Source: Hippasteria phrygiana (lineage: Eukaryota > Echinodermata > Asteroidea > Valvatida > Goniasteridae). From it: a stretch of 64,000 bases of DNA. The position numbers and the translations under genes were made by a program. Positions 1-52,995 of this stretch are shown here, piece after piece (position 1 is the stretch's first letter; the number at the start of each line of letters is the position of its first letter). The notes under the pieces are model-generated. The model had not been told where the DNA came from. It worked only from the letters and a program-made list of their open reading frames with translations, and searched no databases. The DNA is taken from the NCBI GenBank assembly GCA_037893225.1, contig JAZGUH010000484.1:930001-994000 (forward strand). Reading direction: 5' to 3'.

Positions 1-518
1 TGATCTACGGATGCAATGTATGAATTAAGAATGGTTGCTCCAATGCAAGTAAAGCTAGCAAAACCTATTGGCAAGGCACCATACTTTCTTGATTTTGGTC
101 TTTCCGAACTCCATGATGCAACAAACAAAAACAAACAAAAGACATTAAATTGCACTGAAATGAAAACTAAAAATTAAAATAACTGAACTACTTGGATGAA
201 TTTGTGGGCTACGATTTTTAGTGACTACAAGCATTTCCCTGCTATCTTAACAAGAAATATTCAATTTCATTAAAACTGCATGATTGACAAATTCCTTTCC
301 CGCAGTAAGTAATCGCTTTGCACACTCCACGTACACTCTGTATACAACAATGGGAGACTTCAGAGACACTGGCAGCAGATATACCGGTCTTTTTCCATTG
401 ACCTCACCGGTCAAGCGCATGCTAAGAACTACGTGTGCATGCTCACAACTAGCAAGAAGGACCAATATGTCTGCTGCCACAATTGTCTTAAAAGTCTCTC
501 ATTCTGAGCATGTGTTAA
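1..518. other. Unassigned sequence left of the DOCK tail exon
   Basis: No exon with a proper acceptor, frame and DOCK-like tail could be recognised. The stretch around 395-475 resembles 52555-52650 (shared run GTATGTCTGCTG near a CACCGGTC/CACCAGTC motif), so part of it is a dispersed repeat. Presumably intron of the DOCK gene. Confidence 0.4.
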
Positions 519-959
519 AGGTAGTGTACACGATTGGTCATTGTTGCAATTTTCAGAAATGGGCGGATTTGGGGGTTAGTATTTTATAGGAAATATCATT
601 CCACTGACCTGTTCAAAGTTTTGCGTCGTTGGATGGCGAAAAAAACGAAGAGAAAAACAGCGCTCGTTTTCAACCGTGACGCGTGACGCGCCCCGAATGC
701 CAGCATGTCCGGGGCGCACCACTCATCCGGGTAGCCATGCGCGCCTTGACTAAAGGCTACAGGGCAGTTTTCCCAACGATTTCCAGCTGGAAATCGTTGG
801 AAAACGATACAAATTTCCACTTTTCCTGACAACGAAAGCACACCTGGTGCCATAATTTCACAGGATGATTGCGACTACTATTAACTTACGGTCTAGTAAG
901 GTATTTCGTAATAAATCAGTAAAAAAAAATTGGAGGATTACCAATCGTGTACACTACCC
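519..959. mobile_element. MITE with TTAA target sites and GTAGTGTACACGATTGGT inverted termini
   Basis: The left end reads AGGTAGTGTACACGATTGGT just after TTAA (515-518); the right end is its inverse, preceded on the reverse strand by GG, followed by TTAA (960-963). About 20 bp terminal inverted repeats and a TTAA duplication fit a short non-autonomous element of the piggyBac or Kolobok type. There is no transposase ORF. A single terminus of the same type recurs at about 27899-27931. Confidence 0.65.
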
Positions 960-963
960 TTAA

Positions 964-1667
964 GTGAAGAAAGATGTAACACAATCCTCATTACGTCACA
1001 CAAAGACATGACACTGACAGACAGACAGTTCATACTTAGACTTACAACAACTAAACATGAAAGTGTTGTTTCCTAAACCACCTTGTAAGCCAATTTCACA
1101 AACTATATTCCCTTGCCCATCAGTGCTGAAGGAACTCTAAGAATGTGATGATGTAGTGAAAACAAGTGTTTATAATGACTGGTGACTAAACACAGCGCAT
1201 CTCCTAAGCCGACACACCTTCATTTTTGTGGCAAGTAGCTTGCATGAATCATATATTTAAACCAATTACACTATTTCAAGATTTTGAATTTTGCCTTTGA
1301 AAGGGGACAAGACCTTTTTTAAAGGAAAACAAATAATATGAACAAAACTGCCATCCAAGGTATTAAAGAGAAGGAGACAATTGTTATGAGTAAATTATTA
1401 TTTTTTTTTCTAAGTTAGAACATCTGAGATTGCACTACAACTGTTTTTTTTCTTTTTTTTGAAATTCATCTGTCACTCACCAAAAGATTCAAAAGCTTTT
1501 AAATATTATCACATGTGGACAGGTTTTGAAGAAATCCATTTCAGGATTTGCAATGAAATCTGAACATGAATTCTGTTCCACTACATAAAAAAAACCGGTT
1601 GATTTTTTCCCCAAAATTAGCGAGTGAAAAGTAACAAATCTAAAGCCGAACACTAACAAAACACTCA
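964..1667. other. AT-rich non-coding stretch (DOCK 3' intron or flank)
   Basis: No exon or recognised repeat; homopolymer T runs near 1400 and 1445. Confidence 0.4.
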
Positions 1668-1671
1668 TTAA

Positions 1672-1884
1672 CCCTTTGCGTACGGAAGACGTCTGTGGAC
1701 GCAAAAAAGAACAGTGCCACCAGGCCGGATAACGCCATTTGCCGCGGTTTGTGCAATTTCAATCCATTGTTGGATTATTGTGTATGTTACGCTTGACTGC
1801 ACAAACACATTGTGGCCATTTAGCTTGGCTGCCAGAGCCGCCGCGACACCCCGACGTCTCCCGTAAAAAAACGTACTCAAGGGG
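1672..1884. mobile_element. piggyBac-like MITE, copy 1 (TTAA duplicated)
   Basis: TTAA flanks both ends (1668-1671 and 1885-1888). The left terminus CCCTTTGCGTACGG and right terminus CGTACTCAAGGGG are inverted repeats. The whole 213 bp unit matches 33060-33271 in opposite orientation. TTAA duplication plus CCC termini is the piggyBac pattern. The minus-strand ORF inside it is a by-product of repeat sequence. Confidence 0.75.
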
Positions 1885-2563
1885 TTAATTTAAAACCAAC
1901 TCAGGTGCGGTGTAATTAAATTATCTAAAGGAAACCTGTTATAAAATAGTGCTGGTCTATGAATGGAACGATCTACGTGTGCTTGCAGTGGTTTTTTTAT
2001 GAACAGCACGGCATGACAAATCTCAGGCATGAGGTTTTCATTTCAATCTGGTGCTGGTTGACATTACCCCTTTATATAAGCTGCTGAATCGCTCATGCGT
2101 CTGGACGTCGGGAGGTTAAAGTTCAAATGCTGCGACACACTGGAACTGACTAATTGCAAGTAACTCCTGGGGGTGTGTGGAGAAAAATATATTTGGAAAT
2201 TTGGATGAGGAAAGATTGCTTGACTGAAGTGGGACTCAAACCCAAGACTGATGGAATACTCTGGAAGCAGAGCTGTCCAGCTGTACATTGACATCTTCCA
2301 AATGGGTTTGCTTCTAGGACAAACATTTGGAGGGGCAGGCAATATAATTTTTGGAAGGATTTAACAAACAAAAATCTTTTTTTTTCTTAGATTTCGTGAG
2401 ATAGATACCATTTTTTTATTCATGATTTTAGAGAAATCCTATTTGCTGAAAGCATGTTGTAGTGTGGCTGTTTTTTCTTCTTGTTGTTTTTGGAGGGGGG
2501 GGGGTGTATTTTTGGGGGCCATGGAGATTTGCATTACTTAACATTTTTTATTTGAGGACTTAC

Positions 2564-45122
<42,559 letters not shown>

Positions 45123-45164
45123 CTTGGCTGTTACCAACACCACCTTGAGGCTGTCTTTACATTA

Positions 45165-46247
45165 TCATTCAGGGGACGAAAGGATATTTAGAGCACTGTG
45201 GAGAGAAAAAATAAATGCTAAATTAGGGTTGTAAAAAATTTAATTCTGTCTGACCAATGTAAAAAAAAACTGGTAAAGTGGTAACCTTCGAAATAAAACT
45301 CATAAATTTCAACTACAAATTGTATGTAATTTTGAATTTCCACATGATTTTCCCTGTTAATTTATTAAAAATATTTATTTAATAAGAACAATCTAGATCT
45401 TACAAATACTTGAACAAGCAATCCACACTAACAAAGTGATAAATCTACACGTAACTTCCGAAACTACATCTGAAAAAAAGAAAAGTAAAATGAAATTCTA
45501 CCACAACCGACAATGCATGTTTTGCAGAAAAGCTCGTTTACTTCTATGGCTTACACTAAACCAGCTGGGTTATGTGGGCGGGTTATTCATGTATGTACCA
45601 TGCTTGAATGAGTTTCTATTAAGTCAATCAGCACAATCAGAATGCATATTACCCAGTGAACTGTACAGCCGATAAACAATGTACATGTACTGGTAAAAGG
45701 AGTGGGTGTGTTTACATCAATTTGATGACCAAAAATTGAGTTTTTCTGCACATTTTAAACAATTTTTTTTTCTGCAAATTTGTTATGCAAGTACAGTCGA
45801 ACCTCATTAATTTGAGCTCCCCCAGACCCATGCAAATATCTCGTATTATCTGGGATCTCATCCTATTCGGGCGGCAGGTTTTCCTCTTCATTGTGTACGC
45901 CATGTGACGCCTAGGCCCCACACATAATGTAAACATCACGCACATTGTGTTTGATAAAATTGCGTTGCTTTATATTGCTTATGAAAATGTTGCAAAGTAC
46001 AGTGTATTACAGAATGACTCAAAAATGATGTGTACAATTACGAGAAGGATAACAAATTGAAGCTGTACACACTACACAGCCAACTTCTGACGTCAGGATA
46101 CCGCATTCTAAATTTGACGTGTTTCACACAAGATTTCATCTGTTCCAACACCAATTGACAAACACCAATTATTTGCCAATAAATGCACTGACAGAAAATT
46201 AGGCATCGCAAATAGCGCCGCCAACGCCAGGTCACATGAATCTGCCT
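45165..46247. other. Upstream region of the DOCK gene
   Basis: 5' UTR, first non-coding exon or promoter would lie here. No TATA box, CpG island or second gene recognised. Confidence 0.4.
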
Positions 46248-46766
46248 AGCAATGAGCAAGTTCGGTTGGGCGACTAGAGTGACTAGACTTAACCCTAGTC
46301 AATCTAGATGTCACAAGAACGCTGCGTGGTTTGACTAGCTAGTCCAACTGTATCAACCTAGCTCCGGACCATGGTTTCTCTAGTCACTTGCGAGTTACGT
46401 CACGGTTTCAAGATGGAGGATAGGTAAACTGGGCAAGTTTTGCAAACGTTTACGGTAAATTGTTAGTTTTGTCCAATGATAATAACTCTTTGCAATAAGA
46501 TAATGAATTATTTATTGTACTAAAGTTAAGTAGAGAAAATAAAATAAATAAATAATAGAAAATAAAAATGACGTACCAACATTTGCTTCGTTAACAATTA
46601 GCAGACGGTATTCTTTACAGTTTGTTGTTGCTACACAAACTAGATTTGACGTACATGTAGTTGATCGACTAGATGCGTTCGAGTGAAAACAGACCACGCA
46701 TGCGTGATTTAAATCGCAAAATTGACAAAAGGGACTAGATCAGCAGCACCCGAACTTGCTCTTTGC
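46248..46766. mobile_element. Element with AGCAA-GAGCAAGTTCGG inverted ends
   Basis: AGCAATGAGCAAGTTCGG at the left and CCGAACTTGCTCTTTGCT at the right match at 17 of 18 positions, followed inward by CTAG-rich sequence on both sides. No target duplication was found. Confidence 0.5.
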
Positions 46767-46892
46767 TGGTCAGTTCTCTGAGATTAATTGAGTCCAGTAC
46801 GTCTTGAAGGTCTTGACATCAGGTGCTGAACGGAAGTCTCTGCTGAATTAATTTAAGTCGGGATGGTCTTGGGGTAGAGTGAGTGTCTGTAG

Positions 46893-47937
46893 GGTTGTCG
46901 GTCACTTCGCCCAAAAACCACATCGCCCTCAACCACATCGCCCTCAACCACATCGCCCTCAACCACATCGCCCTCAACCACTTCGCCCTCAACCACTTCG
47001 CCCTCAACCACTTCGCCCATACGCCACTTCGCCCAAACCCCACTTCGCCCAATTACCCCTTCGCCCAAACGCCACTTTGCCCAAAAACCACTTCGCCCAA
47101 TTACTACTTCGCCCAAAAACCACTTCGCCCAAAAACCACTTACCAGTGTATTTATCAGTTCTAACTGAATGTTACTGAGACTTTTTGAGAAAAATGACAC
47201 CGCCACTGCCCTGGAAGAGTTTTAAGCCAAAAAAGGATAGGGCCTGTCCGTGTTTTTCTAAAGTACAAAATGACTTTCGCGTTTTTTTTTTCGCCCTTCC
47301 CGTACGGTAAAGCAGGAATCACGACAATACTGGAATAAGTTAAAACCTAAGTTATTGTATATATATGCAGATTTAATTTATTTGTGTGGGTACTTGTATG
47401 CGTGTAAATATTAATGCCATGTAGTCGTGTTTGTAATATAGGTTTTCCTGGCGGGCAATTTGCCGTTTTCGTTTATTTGGTCATTCAAATTATGGTACAT
47501 TCAAAACTGTATTTGCGTTCTTAAATTGAGTTTTGTGACATCCTTTTTGTGAACCATGCTTTTCTTTTCTTATTAGTAATATGCCTTATATATGGGCAAT
47601 TATTTTCATCAAGTGGTCATTCAAATTATTACGATTTTTAAAATTGATATATTTATAATTTTTTACAAACATTTATAATGTAACATCTTAACTGATATGA
47701 GGGATTATGATGTATGTAACGAACTAATAACATGAAAATAAGGCATACGGATCGGGCATGGGCGAAGTGGTTTTTGGGCGAAGTGGTTTTTGGGCGAAGT
47801 GGTAATTGGGCGAAGTGGTTTTTGGGCGAAGTGGCGTTTGGGCGAAGGGGTAATTGGGCGAAGTGGGGTTTGGGCGAAGTGGTTAAGGGCGAAGTGGTTG
47901 AGGGCGATGTGGTTTTTGGGCGAAGTGACTGTAAAGC
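46893..47937. mobile_element. Foldback (TU-like) transposon with tandem-repeat inverted ends
   Basis: Both ends consist of tandem 15-16 bp units of GGCGAAGTGGTTTTTG type, in opposite orientation (about 46901-47137 and 47760-47929), around an AT-rich centre of about 600 bp. The outermost arms, GTCACTTCGCCCAAAAACCA then CATCGCCCTCAACCAC, match their partner exactly. The 8 bp direct repeat GTCTGTAG flanks the unit (46885-46892 and 47938-47945). This architecture is that of sea-urchin TU and insect foldback elements. The ORFs with RPQPHRPQ or EVVEGDVV periods are repeat translations. Confidence 0.8.
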
Positions 47938-47945
47938 GTCTGTAG

Positions 47946-49920
47946 TATTCTTTGCTAGTGACGATAATACAGGTATTGTACTTGTAAAGGTATTCCCCCT
48001 TGTCTAATTGTACTCATCTGCTTTGATGAATTTCCTTGTTTAATGTTGTCAAACGAAGTTTGGTCCTCCACTCCGGTCTTGCAAGGTCCAAGGTCTCCCA
48101 GTCCAAGTCATTCAGAATTTTGGTGATGTTTGACTCCCTCTCTTAATCTTATCACCGACCATTTGCCGACAGTGAATCTTGCAGCACCGGTTTGGATTTT
48201 TGTTTTAAAGTTTGTCTCTATGAGATTTATGCTGTGTTTGTCATGAGTTTTGATAAAAACAAATCTACAGGATCAAACGCAAGGACATAAAATATTTACC
48301 ACTTCCGGGCTCCGTCCAAAAACAAAAATACAGTTGCCGCACGGACAAACATGTCACCCGTGCACAACACATGCACGGTTGATGATGCATGTCCACAAAT
48401 ATGCATTGTGTGTGAAGGCTTGGCCGGCCCGGTCTGACTTACCGTAAAAATATCCGACGATTTCACCGACTAGGCAGTTAGGAATGTCCAAACCAAGACA
48501 GTACTATCAAGGTCCTATCAGAAAATTAAGGAAAATTGAGAAAATGGTAACGGAAAAATGAGATATTTACCCCGTTTTCTCTGTTTGAGATGAGCACCGC
48601 TGATTCGTGAAGGGAACCATGATTTGTGCACCTTGAGTCTGGTCACCGACGCCCTATCACACTCACTACAACAAACGAAAAGAGCCGGTAACCAGACTAA
48701 GGGTCGTGCCCCTGACTTCATATTATTTTAACAAGTAGTTGACGTTGGGGCCAAGTTCCGTCGTTTGGTTTCTGTCAAGTCAATTTATAATACAGTGTCA
48801 TGTCCTAAAACGATTTTTTTCTCTTCAACTTGAAAGTTGTAGTATTTCGAATTTTATCGCTTTTGTTTTTCCAAAGTGCACTAAACTACCAATTTTCCGA
48901 TTTAAAGTTAAAATTATTGTAAGAGGTAGATTTTGTTGGCTGTATGGTCGGGTTGGTCCAAATGGCTGAGTTTTGTGGGTGGGCAGTGGCTGTTTTTTTG
49001 CGACGTCAGTTTAAAAATAAAAATTTTCAAAAACGTAAAACAAGTTTGGTTTTGGGGGCCATGGCCCCCTTTGCCCCCCCCCCCCCCTAGATCCGCCCTT
49101 GGAAATACTCCGGGCCGTAACTGATTGATGTGCTTTGATATAATTATACTATTATAGGCCTTTTCGGTTACTTTAGACGTTGCTAGAAAAGGAATGTAAA
49201 GTGAAATGTATTTTTTTTCTGATTGAAAGTGGATTTTATTTATATAAAACAATTTACCGGTTTATAATTTAATTATGTTCGTGTTTATGTAGGGTCTATA
49301 ACTTGTGTCATGTACTTTTTTTGTTTATTTTAGACTGCATTCATGTTAATTGTACTTTTGCTATTTTAGACTTCGATGGAAAAGGAACGTAGGTAAGGAA
49401 TTCATTTGTTTACAGTAGTACTTTGTTGAGAAGTAAATTGTTGGTTTTTTAAAGATGACCGTGCGCCATACTGTTGTTGATGCTTTTCGTCTTAACTTTT
49501 TAGTTTAACTTGCAGTTCATAAATTAGCTGTTACTTTTGATAGCAAATTCATTCTGAATTTATTGAAGGTATGTGGCTGGCACGTAGGCCTACTTTGTTG
49601 TGGAATTAATTAATAAATCGTCTTAAGTTTGCCCATTGTCATATTCTATAGTTCGGCCTAACTCTGTGGTCTTTTGCGGTGCCGTAGCCAACCTCGGGCT
49701 CTAAGCATTGAGCACGCGTTTGCCGTTTGAACTTGATTTGATAGGCCTACTGGTGATGCGCGCATTTATTGCCGAAGCTTAGCATGGCGCAGTAGTAGGC
49801 GCACAATTGTTTTGTGAAAGTCGTGAATAGGATTTAATTTACTATGATCTCGCCGTACTTCCAATCGAATAATATTTTTCAAATGAGGTAATTTGGCTTG
49901 GCATGAATTTTAATGCACCT
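47946..49920. other. Intergenic stretch without recognised gene
   Basis: AT-rich. A short C tract with CTAGATCCGCCCTTG at 49073-49102 belongs to a poly-C repeat type found elsewhere in the window. Confidence 0.4.
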
Positions 49921-49924
49921 GTTG

Positions 49925-50057
49925 CGCGGTACGAGTTGTCTTAATTAAAGGTACGAGTTGGCCATGGTACGAGTTGGCGAAGGTACGAGTTGACCAAGGT
50001 ACGAGTTGTCCAAGGTACGAGTTGACCAAGGTACGAGTTGGCCAAGGTACGAGTTGA
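49925..50057. repeat. 16 bp tandem repeat GGTACGAGTTGGCCAA
   Basis: Eight units of GGTACGAGTTG followed by a variable GCCAA, ACCAA or TCCAA. The first spacing is irregular. Confidence 0.9.
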
Positions 50058-50189
50058 CTCGAAAGCAGGGTATCGGTTGGTCGGGTTGGTTCAAGCATGA
50101 AGGAAGCATGGAGGAAGAAAACACATTCTTCCTCCATAGTTCAAGTTAGATGGCTGGTCCGAGTTGGTCGGTACGGTCGGTTGGTTAAT

Positions 50190-50219
50190 CCATGGAGGAA
50201 GGATATCCTTCCTCCATGG
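50190..50219. repeat. 30 bp perfect palindrome
   Basis: CCATGGAGGAAGGATATC plus its mirror. About 85 bp to the left, TGGAGGAAGAA/TTCTTCCTCCA forms a related hairpin, so the two share the GGAGGAAG core. Confidence 0.85.
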
Positions 50220-50499
50220 TTAATCAGTTCTTTGGTTGTTTTGTTGATTTATTTTTAGCTTCTTAATCATATTCGAGAATTGGCTGCTATTTGTTTCGGG
50301 GGGGGGGGGGGGGCAAGGGCAATGCGAGCATCACTGAATGTTTTAGACAGTGGGGATGGGGGTAGGCGCGCCTACATGTATAATTTCTGTTATAGTTTTG
50401 GCTCTTAAACAAAAACAAAAACAAGCAGAGGGACGGGATGCAAATTCAAGATATTATATATTTAATCTGTATATCCTCACAGAAATTAATTATATTTTC

Positions 50500-51135
50500 A
50501 AAGTGAACAAAGAAACTGGCAGGAGCGGGATTCGAACCTGCGACCTCCGGGTTATACCGTACCGGCGCTCTACCAACTGAGCTATCTTGTCCTATGTTGG
50601 CGGTCTCCCAGAATGCCGTATAGCCAGGGATCACACCTAATTTCACGATACAACATGGGAAGCGACATTGTGGGATCACTCTATGAGGATGACTTTTTAA
50701 CTTATAATTCGTCAAACAATCCACAAGGGAAACTGACTAGGTAAATTTAAATACATTTTCAAAGTGAATAAAGAAACTGGCAGGAGCGGGATTCGAACCT
50801 GCGACCTCCAGGTTACTGTACCGGCGCTCTACCAACTGAGCTATCTTGCCCTATATGTTGGCGGTCTCCCAAATTGTCAGTATCTTTGTTCGGGTGGGCG
50901 CTAGTCAGAAGTCATAAACCCAGAATGCCGTATAGCCAGGGATCACACCTAATTTCACGATACAACATATGGGAAGCGACATTGTGGGGATCACTCAATG
51001 AGGATAAGACTTAATTATCATCAAACTAAGCACAGGGGAAACTGACCAAGTAATTTTGAATGAATTTTCAAAGTGAACAAAGAAAATAGGAGCGTAATAG
51101 GGGCCTATTTGAACCTGCGACCTCCGGAATACCGT
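50500..51135 (-). repeat. Tandem array of a tRNA-headed composite repeat (2.3 units)
   Basis: Minus-strand tRNA-like heads at 50517-50592 and 50778-50850 carry the A box TAGCTCAGTTGGTAGAGC and B box GGTTCGAATCC. Each is joined to a shared body (GTATAGCCAGGGATCACACC, GGGAAGCGACATTGTGGG). A third, degraded head lies at about 51062-51135. Units are roughly 260-300 bp, head to tail. The head resembles a Thr-type tRNA with a GGT anticodon position, but its anticodon loop differs between copies, so it is read as repeat DNA. Confidence 0.75.
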
Positions 51136-51471
51136 AGGCCTATCCCAGATTTGTTATACATAGAGATCAGTGACGTTAACGTTGAAGGACCAATTAGAAC
51201 CAAAAATAACAAAAGGATTTCTTTTAACTGAGTTAAAAGTCTCTCTGTTGTTCTACACGAAAAACGAGAAATTAATTATCCACACGAATGAGGGCGCTAT
51301 AAAACATTTATTAAGAAAAACACGTTAACCACTGATCTCCAGAATTCTCCACCATGTATACAAATCTAGATACATTGTAGCTCATCGGCCGCTGCTGACG
51401 ACAGTCAGCAGCGGCCATTACCACTTGTGGAACATATCATTGCTGCCGCATTATACAAATCAGGCGCGGAT

Positions 51472-51473
<2 letters not shown>

Positions 51474-51505
<32 letters not shown>

Positions 51506-51533
51506 GGGGGTCGAAACCCCCCCCCCCCCCTAG
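51474..51533. repeat. Poly-G / poly-C tract pair
   Basis: GCGGATC then about 27 G, TTGGGGGTCGAAA, then about 14 C. It resembles other poly-C tracts here that adjoin GGATCCGCCC-like sequence (49073, 52343, 53994). Confidence 0.75.
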
Positions 51534-51589
51534 ACTGAGTATCAGACGTTGCATGCATTGCATTGCATATCAACGTCTGATATATGTGG

Positions 51590-51960
51590 ACATGCTAATT
51601 TATGCGACCCCGCGCGCCAGCCAATCGGAGTGGACTTTGCAACTTGTGACGTCATTTCGATCAGAAATGTCGACGAAGGTACTGATTGGTTGGTAGGTGT
51701 CAGCTGACTCCATTTCTCTGTTTTCGTCACGGCGCGTATGCAGCAATGCCATAGCAACGAAATAATTCAAAAGCCGCCGTGTCGCGCGCGCGTGCTTCCC
51801 CAGCACGCGCACACGCGGGCGCGGTACGCACAGTACAACTGCAACATGATTCCGTGCGCGTGCAGAAATGTTTACATTTCTCAAAGACATGCATATCTGG
51901 GGCGCGCACGTACGTCACTTGTCCGGGTAGCAACGCGCGCCTGTCTGATCAGCGGCTTAC
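51590..51960. other. CpG-rich block upstream of the Mn-module gene
   Basis: Dense CG dinucleotides (GCGCGCGCGTGC, CACGCGCACACGCGGGCGCG) in an AT-rich neighbourhood, about 1.0-1.4 kb before the start codon. It could be part of a promoter island, or a GC-rich repeat of the kind seen at 4080 and 29620. Confidence 0.35.
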
Positions 51961-52387
51961 CGAAGGTCCAAAAAACGAACAGGCTGATTGGTCAAAATCT
52001 AGAGGTCAAGAGGCGGTTGTCTTGCATAATTAATCGCCGGATCTGCACACATATTATAGACGCTCGTCGCGTTGCACGACGAGCGGCTATTCCATAGACT
52101 ACCCCCCCCCCCCTGCTCGTTGCCAATTTTTTTTTTTTTTTATTATTTTTATTATTATTAATTATTCTTTTTGCTTGTAGGGGCCTACGCCTTGCAAATA
52201 CAGGTCTTATTTTGCCTATGGGTGAGAACAAAACAAAGAGGTTAAATGGCGCCACCAACGATGAGAAAGTGTACCCCCCCCGTGGGATTTTTTTTCGCAG
52301 GCGGAACATTTTGGGAGTCACTTTTCTGGGCAAATTTCAGAAACCCCCCCCCCCCCCCCCCTGCAAAAATTCCTGGATCCGCCCCTG

Positions 52388-52524
52388 CAAATACAGCGTG
52401 GTTTGAGGGGAAGTAGTGGAAATTACTGGTCCCGAGGTGTAGGTCAGCTCGGGAGGTAGTCGAGCTGACCTACACCTCGGGACCAGTAATTCCCACTACT
52501 TCCCCTCAAACCATGCTGTATTTG
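52388..52524. repeat. 64 bp-arm inverted repeat with 9 bp loop
   Basis: CAAATACAGCGTGGTTTGAG through GTGTAGGTCAGCTCG is mirrored after GGAGGTAGT with only a few mismatches. Probably a MITE hairpin. About 470 bp before the start codon of the Mn-module gene. Confidence 0.85.
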
Positions 52525-52995
52525 TATACTAGCGCCAGGTGCTGCAGCAGTACCAGTCCTTTTCCATTGTTCTCACCAGTCGCGCGCAGGCTCAGAACTA
52601 CGCGCACATGCCCAGAGCCATAGCAAAAAGGACCGGTATGTCTGCTGTGCCGGCCGGCCACAACATCTCCAACATTTCGACGTCATTAGCGAGCAGAGCA
52701 GCTATTATAATAGCCCTACGTGTTTCCTATCACACCTTAATTTTTCCTATCACACATTAATTGTTCAAGTTTAAAAAGCGCGTCACGCATCACGCACGGT
52801 GGCGTTTGTGGCATCAGCAATGGAAAACGAAGTGTACGCATTGTGACGCACGGTTCAATCCAAAACGCAATGTTTATATTTACCGCGCGCGTTAGATTGG
52901 ATGTTTGCTGCCAACACTCAACATCCCACAAACATTATGTTTTAAAAAGAACATCAGAGATTTTAGAGCGAAAAGGTGCACCAACTTCGAGAAGA

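Noticed and set aside
2064..2342. Next DOCK tail exon on the minus strand
   Set aside because: The frame has no matching acceptor and phase, and the sequence resembles a degraded tRNA-type B box (GGGTTTGAGTCCCAC) rather than a Ser/Pro tail.
45123..45143. Earlier GTG/TTG start for DOCK giving a VVLVTAK extension
   Set aside because: The conserved MTxWVPT start is at 45122 and no upstream ATG exists before the in-frame TAA.
46819..47206. Low-complexity proteins (RPQPHRPQ, EVVEGDVV, LRAKW periods)
   Set aside because: They are translations in all frames of the 15 bp repeats of the foldback element.
51590..51960. CpG island promoter of the Mn-module gene
   Set aside because: GC-rich blocks of similar make-up occur as repeats at 4080 and 29620, so promoter identity is not supported; listed only as a GC-rich block.
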